Assembly: GCA_024654485.1 (NCBI GenBank) | Contig: JANLHO010000049.1 | Coordinates: 1 to 32,848, forward strand | Direction of reading: 5' to 3' | Length of the DNA stretch: 32,848 nucleotides | Origin: Patescibacteria group bacterium | GTDB taxonomy: Bacteria > Patescibacteriota > Minisyncoccia > Phycocordibacterales > UBA2100 | Shown: piece by piece, positions 27,314 through 32,848 of the stretch | Layout of the letters: every line of letters begins with the position of its first letter | Numbering within the stretch: position 1 is the stretch's first letter | Notes under the pieces: model-generated | Seen by the model: only the letters and a program-made list of their open reading frames with translations | What the model was told of the DNA's origin: nothing | The model's database searches: none | Program-made: the position numbers and the translations under genes

Positions 27314-28627
27314 ATGAACAACACGAGTACCAACATATCGGGTCGGGCAAGCGGGATAAAGGAGAAAGTAGACGGCATCGTCAGCAATCTCGGCGGCTGG
27401 TTCTTTTTCTTCAGCATCATCTATGTCATCCTCCTCTTTAAAGCGGTAACGTACGATTCAATCTCCAACCACGTCTTCTTCGGAATATACAGTTTACTAA
27501 TCACGACGTACATACTTTCTAGATTCCTTTTGGCGTATCTGCACAAACCGATTCCGGTTGATCTCACGTATGAACCGAGCGTGACATTCGTCGTTCCCGC
27601 AAAAGACGAGGAAGACAATATAGAGGAAACCATACGGCGATTTGCGGAGGTAGAGTACCCGAAGGAAAAAATAGAGGTCGTCGCCATCAACGACGGGTCC
27701 ACTGATAGTACGCTTGAGAGAATGTACAGTGTCGCGCACGAGATCAGAGATTCGGTAGGCCGCATAGAAGTGGTCAACTTCCAGAAGAATCGGGGCAAGC
27801 GATACGGCATGGCCGAGGGTGCAAAACGCGCTAAGAACGACGTCATAATATTCATAGACTCCGATAGTTTTATAGATCCGCAATCCGTGCGACACATGGT
27901 CAAATACTTTGCTGATCCGTCGGTCGGCGCCGTTTCGGGACACACGGATGTGTGGAACAGAGACACGAATCTCCTCACGCAAATGCAGGCCATTCGCTAC
28001 TACATCGCTTTCTCGGTGTACAAAGCCGCCGAATCCATCTTCGGAGTGGTCACCTGCTGCCCGGGCTGCTGCAGCGCGTACCGCAGGCGGTACGTTATGG
28101 AATTCATTGACGAATGGCTCCACCAGAGGTTCCTCGGCGTTCAGTGCACCTACGGGGACGATCGGTCATTGACGAATTTCATGATACGAAAATACCGCGC
28201 GGTCTATTCACCTATGGCGAAGGCGCATACCGTCGTGCCCGACACATTCCAGAAATATATGCTCCAACAGCAAAGGTGGAAGAGGTCGTGGATTAGAGAG
28301 ACTTTCATCGCCGCGACGTTCATGTGGAGAAAGAATCTCGTCGCTGCCTCGTCGTTCTATGCGTACATCTTCCTCGCATTCATCTCTCCCATAGTATTCT
28401 TTCGGGCCGTCGTCTGGTATCCGGTCGTGCACGACGGCTGGCCTGTAGTGTATCTTACGGGGCTTTTTCTTATGCTCTTTCTCCACGGGCTCTATTACAG
28501 GATCCATGTCGGCGCGCGCGCTTGGATCTTGGCAGTGGGAAGCTTTTGGCTCAACACCGTAATTCTCATGTGGCAGCTACCGTGGGCGGCATTGACGCTT
28601 CGCGACACGCGCTGGGGCACCCGATAA
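27314..28627 (+). CDS. processive family 2 glycosyltransferase, hyaluronan-synthase-like
   Basis: This 437-residue membrane enzyme has two N-terminal helices (about residues 28-48 and 57-76), a GT-A catalytic domain and about three C-terminal helices. Motifs are VPAKDEED, NDGSTDST (UDP binding), DSDSF (DxD metal site), GDDRSLTN (acceptor/catalytic base) and QQQRWKRSW (QxxRW), the set of processive synthases. The form TYGDDRSLTNFMI and CCPGCCSAYRRR are closest in pattern to hyaluronan synthases and NodC. It should build and export a polysaccharide from UDP-sugars, plausibly using the uronic acid product of the preceding gene, which ends 3 nt upstream. Confidence 0.9.
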   Translation: MNNTSTNISGRASGIKEKVDGIVSNLGGWFFFFSIIYVILLFKAVTYDSISNHVFFGIYSLLITTYILSRFLLAYLHKPIPVDLTYEPSVTFVVPAKDEEDNIEETIRRFAEVEYPKEKIEVVAINDGSTDSTLERMYSVAHEIRDSVGRIEVVNFQKNRGKRYGMAEGAKRAKNDVIIFIDSDSFIDPQSVRHMVKYFADPSVGAVSGHTDVWNRDTNLLTQMQAIRYYIAFSVYKAAESIFGVVTCCPGCCSAYRRRYVMEFIDEWLHQRFLGVQCTYGDDRSLTNFMIRKYRAVYSPMAKAHTVVPDTFQKYMLQQQRWKRSWIRETFIAATFMWRKNLVAASSFYAYIFLAFISPIVFFRAVVWYPVVHDGWPVVYLTGLFLMLFLHGLYYRIHVGARAWILAVGSFWLNTVILMWQLPWAALTLRDTRWGTR

Positions 28628-28633
28628 AAGCGT

Positions 28634-30217
28634 ATGTACGTAGACTTCTCAATTAGAAAAGCCGGGTTCCTCGCGCTCATCGCGTGCATTATGTTGTTCG
28701 CGGTGATCCAGACGTTTGCTCTCAAAGAGGGTCGGTATGGCTCAACCCCGCCGTTTGCCTCTTTCGGACTAATGTCGCAAGAAGTCGGTCTGCGCGCGCG
28801 ATATGCCATAGAGGGGAGCGTATTTAGACTTTCTCAAGCAGCGGGCTCCGCCTTCGCTTTCCTCGGCTTCAAGCCGCAGACAGACGGACCGTCGCGAAGC
28901 GCGCGGGCGATTCCCGTTCTCACGTATCACCGCATTGTGGGCAGTTCAAACGATTTCAACAACGTTACGACGGGAAACTTCAGAGACCAGATGTTCGCAC
29001 TCAAACGCGCCGGATGGGAGACGGTCACGCTCAAGGAGTACCGAGAGTTCATGGCGGGCACAAGGGAGCTTCCGGAGAAGTCATTCCTCATCACGTTTGA
29101 TGACGGAGCGAAGGAGAGCTTTTACCCCGTTGACCCGCTTTTTGACGTGCTCGGGTACGAGGGAGTTCTGTACGTCATCGCGTCCGCAATGTATACGCCC
29201 GAGAGCACCTACTATCTTTCTCCCACAGAGATACGCCGTCTTCTGGATACGGGGCGCTGGGAAATCGGCTCACACTCCTACGATGGACACCGACCGTATC
29301 CGGCCGATGCAGAAGGGAATACCGGCATTTTCTTTGCGGACAAGTTATGGCTTGAGGAAGAAAACCGTCTTGAAACGGATAAGGAGTTCACTTCTCGCGC
29401 ACGAGACGATCTAGTACATGCGCGGGAAGTGCTTGAGTCGGAATACGGAGTTTTAGTTGATACATTCGCATTCCCGCTCGGCAATGAAACCGGCATTGAG
29501 GGTGCGGCGAATTTCTCCGAAGGAGCGGCGATTACGGAACGCGAGGCCAAGAAGGTATATTCGCTCGGATTCCTCCAGACCGATCCTCATCGGTACTCTT
29601 CCAACTATCAGTCCGACGCCGGATCCATCGCGTACAGGATCCATGTTGATCATGACTGGGACGGTGAACGTCTTTTGCGCGAACTCCAAAATGGCCTCCC
29701 GAAAGACTTGCCATACGAGGACGATTTTTCGGAGGACAAAGGATGGATAGCCTCGTGGGGCGCGCTTGATCTCGGGAGAAATAATTTCTCTCTATCCGCC
29801 GACGAGGGAGCGTCAAGCGCGTCGGCATTTCTCGACGGCTCCAAGCTTTGGGACAACTACTCGTTCAATGTGTCAATGAATTGGCACGAGGGGTCCGCGT
29901 TCCTTATCGCAGATGTCGTGAACTCTAAAACGTATGACGCATGCGTGTTTTCCAACGGAGTTGTTCGGCTCCAAACGACAGTGAATGGAGAGACAAGTAC
30001 GCTCGCGGAGAAGCGCGACCCGAGCATACGTTTTGGCGACGGCGTACGTCCGGGGATTAGAGTGCACGATGCGGTCATTGAGTGCCTATGGAATTACGAG
30101 TCAATTCTGGAAGCGTACGAGCGCAGGAATATCGGGGGAGTGGGTGTTCAGGTGTGGAATCCGCAGCTTGGCACAGCCGCTCTCACTGTCTCCGATATCG
30201 CGGTACAACCGCTCTGA
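28634..30217 (+). CDS. membrane-anchored polysaccharide deacetylase with lectin-like C-terminus
   Basis: This 527-residue protein has an N-terminal membrane anchor (FLALIACIMLFAVIQTFAL, about residues 12-30) and then a CE4 deacetylase domain from PVLTYHRI (about 93). The catalytic motifs are ITFDDG (about 153-158) and SHSYDGH (metal His pair, about 213-219). A C-terminal beta-sandwich (about 360-527: DDFSEDKGWIASWGALDLG) resembles LamG/concanavalin-like carbohydrate-binding folds. It begins 6 nt after the synthase gene. It probably de-N-acetylates the exported polymer at the cell surface. The closest analogues by arrangement are PgaB-type deacetylases. Confidence 0.86.
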   Translation: MYVDFSIRKAGFLALIACIMLFAVIQTFALKEGRYGSTPPFASFGLMSQEVGLRARYAIEGSVFRLSQAAGSAFAFLGFKPQTDGPSRSARAIPVLTYHRIVGSSNDFNNVTTGNFRDQMFALKRAGWETVTLKEYREFMAGTRELPEKSFLITFDDGAKESFYPVDPLFDVLGYEGVLYVIASAMYTPESTYYLSPTEIRRLLDTGRWEIGSHSYDGHRPYPADAEGNTGIFFADKLWLEEENRLETDKEFTSRARDDLVHAREVLESEYGVLVDTFAFPLGNETGIEGAANFSEGAAITEREAKKVYSLGFLQTDPHRYSSNYQSDAGSIAYRIHVDHDWDGERLLRELQNGLPKDLPYEDDFSEDKGWIASWGALDLGRNNFSLSADEGASSASAFLDGSKLWDNYSFNVSMNWHEGSAFLIADVVNSKTYDACVFSNGVVRLQTTVNGETSTLAEKRDPSIRFGDGVRPGIRVHDAVIECLWNYESILEAYERRNIGGVGVQVWNPQLGTAALTVSDIAVQPL

Positions 30218-30329
30218 ACAAAGCACGAAAGTTTTGTACGGGCGCGGCTTCATGATAGTGGACATGAAGGAAATACCGTACTGCAGAAAATATTTTCTTC
30301 ATAAATCTATAGACATATCCTTAGGCGAC

Positions 30330-30354
30330 GTGTACAAATATATGCAATGTACAC
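30330..30354 (+). promoter_or_regulatory. inverted repeat GTGTACA-N11-TGTACAC
   Basis: The perfect 7-bp arms (30330-30336 and 30348-30354) straddle the first codon at 30347, a position typical of an operator. The protein that would bind it is unknown. Confidence 0.35.
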
Positions 30355-31240
30355 GAAACCTATTTCGCTCCATATGAAACTGCCGGAGATTCAATTCCAT
30401 GGAGTCTTCGGCGTCATTTGCGTCGCTCTTCTCGTGCTTGCGGCAGCCGGTCTAAGTGTATTCTCCAGCGGAGAGCGCCCGCGTCCGGCCGCGCACGTCG
30501 TCGCGCCACTCATATATTCGTTCAATGCTCCCGGTATCCTGAACGAGGCGGGCAGAATGGACCACAGCACGAGTCCGTACTGGTGGCTCAACTCGGGAGG
30601 TCAGATGATCATTGAGGGAGGTTTCGGAAAAACCATGCAAGGAGAGGCATCGCCTTTCAATAAATGGCGATTGCTCTATGCGCTTACAAATCAGACCGAT
30701 ACGGACAGCGGCACGCACCCACAAAACATTTTCCGCCTTGTATCGCGAAGCTTGTGGGGAAACACAGAGACGCGGGTTTCTTTCCGCATTACCAACGTGA
30801 ATCTGAGTGACTCGCCGAACAGAAATGCTTCCAACGGTGTTCTCCTTCTCGGGCGCTACTATGACGATGACAATACGTACTACGCGGGAATCCGCGATGA
30901 CGGGCTCGCGATCATCAAAAAGAAAATCCACGGCGTCTACTATACGCTCGGCTCGGTCCAGATATTCGGGACGCCCGGAAAATACGATAGAAAAACAGTA
31001 CCAACGCTCCTGCCACAGAATTCTTGGATGGCGCTTAAAATGACCATACAGAATGCGTGGGACGGCTCTGTACTCATACGTTTATATCTGGATCGCGAGA
31101 ATGACGGGTCGTTCGTTTCAATTCTTTCGGCTCGCGATCTAGGAATGGAAGACATCCCGCTTAGAGAGGCCGGGTACGTTGGTATACGCACGGATTTCAA
31201 AGACGTGGAATTTGATTCTTTTCGCGCCGAGGAAATATGA
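30347..31240 (+). CDS. membrane-anchored concanavalin/LamG-like protein
   Basis: This 297-residue protein has one N-terminal membrane helix (FGVICVALLVLAAAGLSVF) and an extracytoplasmic all-beta domain with many aromatic residues (YSFNAPGILNEAG, SPYWWLNSGGQMIIEGG, YAGIRDDGLAIIKKKIHGVYYTLGS). The domain resembles the concanavalin A-like lectin/glucanase superfamily and the C-terminal domain of the deacetylase before it. I see no clear catalytic motif. An ATG at 30374 (MKLPEIQFHG) is an alternative start. Context suggests binding or trimming of the exopolysaccharide. Confidence 0.68.
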   Translation: MYTKPISLHMKLPEIQFHGVFGVICVALLVLAAAGLSVFSSGERPRPAAHVVAPLIYSFNAPGILNEAGRMDHSTSPYWWLNSGGQMIIEGGFGKTMQGEASPFNKWRLLYALTNQTDTDSGTHPQNIFRLVSRSLWGNTETRVSFRITNVNLSDSPNRNASNGVLLLGRYYDDDNTYYAGIRDDGLAIIKKKIHGVYYTLGSVQIFGTPGKYDRKTVPTLLPQNSWMALKMTIQNAWDGSVLIRLYLDRENDGSFVSILSARDLGMEDIPLREAGYVGIRTDFKDVEFDSFRAEEI

Positions 31241-31429
31241 TCCATAATGGATCCGGTATTCCGGTGTTGCACACATGAAAGGCGTGTGAAGATCGGAGTG
31301 GTCCGGCCGGGTCAGTAGGTAAGGACAGCTCGCGGATTTCGTCTGTACAAATAGCCCGGTAAGGTCTTTGGCCTTTTGTCGACGGGCGTACAGTAAAAGT
31401 GTGAAATTATCCATTAATAACTTAAAATT
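31241..31429 (+). other. possible structured leader of the secreted protein gene
   Basis: A 189-nt spacer with pairing potential: GCCCG...CGGGC (about 31353 and 31382) enclosing AAGGTC/GGCCTT. I could not match it to a known riboswitch. The segment just before the ATG (about 31400-31430) is AT-rich. Confidence 0.35.
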
Positions 31430-32224
31430 ATGAAAAGAATCTCAGCAATAGCTCTAATGTTGGGGCTGGTACTAGGAATCGCCCCGGTAGCGAGTGCGCA
31501 AGGCTTGTATCTCTATGGCAGTGGTAACTCCGAGACCTCTGTCGGCGCTGACGCTGACGGGATCGTGGATGTGAATCTTGACACGTCCGCCGATGTGGAA
31601 GCTGCCGCCGATGCGCAGGCTGCCGCAACGGGAGAGCAGAAAACGGAAGAAGATGCAGAAACGGGGGGAGATGCCGCTACGAGCGCCTCCGGTGATGTAC
31701 AGATAGGCGCGACGATTGGCGCAGAAGTGTCCGGTGGCACAGAAGGATCCAGTATCGTCATCACTCGTTCGTCGGCTTCGGCGGACAATACCGTCGCCGT
31801 GACCGCACCGAGCTCGGTGAGCACGAGCGCGGATCTTTCGGCTTACGCTTCCGCGGTAGTAGAGACTGACGAGAACGTGGATAGCGCGGAGCTCTCCAAC
31901 GAAGCAGTTTCTCTTGCCTACAAAGTCCGTGCGAAACTCTTCGGGATATTCCCCGTACTTATGCCGGCAACGGCAACAGTAACGGCGAGTGGTGAAACTG
32001 CGATTGAGTATCCGTGGTACTCAATCTTCGCGACCATTGATTCTGCGGAGTCTCTGGAAGCGGGGGTGATTGACGCAACGGCGACCACTCTATCTGCGAA
32101 CGCGAGTACGGAATTATCCGCATCCGCGCAGGCGCAACTTCTCAACCAGATTCACGCGGCGATGAGAAGCAACCTTGAAGCATCACTTGCGGCAGAGGCA
32201 TCCACAAACGCGACAGCGCAATAA
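31430..32224 (+). CDS. secreted Ala/Ser/Thr-rich protein
   Basis: This 264-residue protein has a classical signal peptide (MKRISAIALMLGLVLGIAPVASAQG, cut after ASA). The mature part is very rich in Ala, Ser, Thr, Val and acidic residues and almost free of Cys. It has low-complexity stretches (ADVEAAADAQAAATGEQ, SASGDVQIGATIGAEVSGGTEGS) and one more conserved-looking middle segment, VSLAYKVRAKLFGIFPVLMPATATVTASGE (about 160-190). I do not recognise the family; a surface or matrix protein is likely. The 3' end context is duplicated at 32376-32404. Confidence 0.75.
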   Translation: MKRISAIALMLGLVLGIAPVASAQGLYLYGSGNSETSVGADADGIVDVNLDTSADVEAAADAQAAATGEQKTEEDAETGGDAATSASGDVQIGATIGAEVSGGTEGSSIVITRSSASADNTVAVTAPSSVSTSADLSAYASAVVETDENVDSAELSNEAVSLAYKVRAKLFGIFPVLMPATATVTASGETAIEYPWYSIFATIDSAESLEAGVIDATATTLSANASTELSASAQAQLLNQIHAAMRSNLEASLAAEASTNATAQ

Positions 32225-32404
32225 ACAAGGTCGCTCCCGTCATACCTCGCCCCACAGGGGCGAGGTATTTCGCGGGGAGACACCAGGCTTGTTTTTTGGA
32301 AGACGAAGCGCCCACCGGCGCTTCAAGTCTGTTAGCCTCTCTACCCGGAAGCCATGCTGCGGGGTATTCGGCTTCCAATAAACAAGGTCGCCCTCGTCAT
32401 ACCT
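32219..32404. repeat. 29-nt direct repeats flanking a hairpin cluster
   Basis: CAATAAACAAGGTCGC plus 13 more nt (32219-32247), covering the stop codon, recurs at 32376-32404 with two mismatches. Between them lie perfect hairpins 32242-32253/32257-32268 and 32305-32312/32317-32324, plus GGAAGCC/GGCTTCC. Confidence 0.7.
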
Positions 32405-32539
32405 TGTTGCCCCGCCGCCATACAATTCCGGATTACTCCAGAGAAAAAATCAGAAAAGGAATAGCGGCGCGACGCAGGCCCGAGTTATTTCAAGCATAGA
32501 CCACTGGTATCGGAACAAGGAGACGAAGAATGTTGAGCT
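32225..32539. other. 315-nt gene-free region before the kinase fragment
   Basis: Holds the terminator and direct repeats described separately. From about 32405 to 32539 nothing recognisable is seen. Confidence 0.5.
32242..32268 (+). terminator. terminator of the secreted protein gene
   Basis: A perfect 12-bp stem ATACCTCGCCCC/GGGGCGAGGTAT with an ACA loop, followed by TT. Confidence 0.6.
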
Positions 32540-32848
32540 CTATTTCCCCGAGATTTGGACAGAACGTGGATGCGAAACTGATACTACGGTGCCGCGTTCT
32601 GTGCTAACTCTATTCACTTCGGCATTCAGTTGGTTTGCAAGTGACTCTATGATACTGGTACCCAGTCCTTCTCCTCTCGCGGCGGTTGCCGAAAGTCCGA
32701 CTCCATCATCGCCGATACTTAGCTTCCATTTTTTTGCCTGCGATTCATACGTCACTGTAATCTGACCCTCACCTTTGGGGAAAGCGTGTTTCAGAGAGTT
32801 CATGACCAGCTCTGTCGTGATGAGTCCCAAACCGATAGCCTCATCAGG
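32540..32848 (-). CDS. histidine kinase ATPase domain, cut by window edge
   Basis: The visible 3' part encodes a HATPase_c domain: N box ELVMNSLKHAF, G1 IGDDGVGL and G2 GEGLGTSIIESLANQL, ending after a final strand GTVVSVSHP. ELVMNSLKHAF is typical of the HWE/HisKA_2-type kinases often linked to PAS or light sensors. The frame is open to the window end (PDEAIGLGLITTE), so the sensor and phosphoacceptor parts lie outside. No partner regulator is visible here. Confidence 0.85.
   Translation of the reverse strand, partial: PDEAIGLGLITTELVMNSLKHAFPKGEGQITVTYESQAKKWKLSIGDDGVGLSATAARGEGLGTSIIESLANQLNAEVNRVSTERGTVVSVSHPRSVQISGK

Noticed and set aside
31241..31429. Cyclic-di-GMP or other known riboswitch before the secreted protein gene
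   Set aside because: The segment GGGTCAGTAGGTAAGG caught the eye, but the conserved core of known classes is not present.

Overview
The window is a dense, GC-rich bacterial chromosome segment. It carries single-copy housekeeping genes, standard stop codons (TGA is used as a stop) and many very short gene versions, such as a 415-residue ProS without the usual insertion domain and a 228-residue DNA polymerase III delta' without a visible Walker A. Shine-Dalgarno sequences are nearly absent; many genes instead have a -10 box 6-8 nt before the ATG, so leaderless mRNAs appear common. Gene content, compactness and style suggest a member of the Patescibacteria/CPR (Parcubacteria-like). That assignment is inference, since no rRNA or ribosomal-protein marker lies in the window.

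Layout. 1-2180: MBL-fold hydrolase, cold-shock protein, glutaredoxin, DUF167 protein and hibernation factor. 2483-4000 (minus): def-fmt pair for N-formylmethionine handling. 4097-9502: small unknown gene, a stand-alone mreB, a DUF1003-like membrane protein, holB, an ArsR-like regulator, frr and rseP. 9753-14932: proS, then mreB-mreC-mreD-like-mrdA, the elongasome cluster for cell shape. 15005-18814: greA, the sugar-phosphate pair glpX and class I aldolase, and an unusual sigma-like protein with extra helix-turn-helix modules. 18841-21866: six intact tRNA genes (Ala-CGC, Val-CAC, Pro-CGG, Pro-GGG, Arg-CCG, Ala-GGC) mixed with tspO, prs, a GIY-YIG nuclease gene and several broken tRNA copies. 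22195-23352: cyclopropane-fatty-acid synthase of lower GC. 23881-31240: response regulator and histidine kinase followed by a nucleotide-sugar dehydrogenase, a hyaluronan-synthase-like glycosyltransferase, a membrane-anchored polysaccharide deacetylase and a lectin-like protein, which together look like an exopolysaccharide locus. 31430-32224: secreted Ala/Ser/Thr-rich protein. The right edge cuts a histidine-kinase ATPase domain.

The most unusual feature is a set of short palindromic insertions, roughly 30-40 nt. A second copy of tRNA-Ala(GGC) is interrupted by one palindrome in the D-loop and another in the anticodon loop. A GIY-YIG nuclease gene begins inside that broken copy and ends inside the intact tRNA-Ala. 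A tRNA-Pro copy has palindromes in its D-loop and T-loop and a complete tRNA-Pro(CGG) nested inside it. Similar hairpins follow mreB and the small gene before it; in both cases the hairpin is followed at once by a second copy of the gene's C-terminal codons, recoded almost only at third positions. A palindrome also makes an in-frame insertion in def, and another carries the prs promoter. Together these suggest a family of tiny palindromic mobile elements, somewhat like Rickettsia palindromic elements, targeting tRNA loops and gene ends, possibly helped by small GIY-YIG nucleases.
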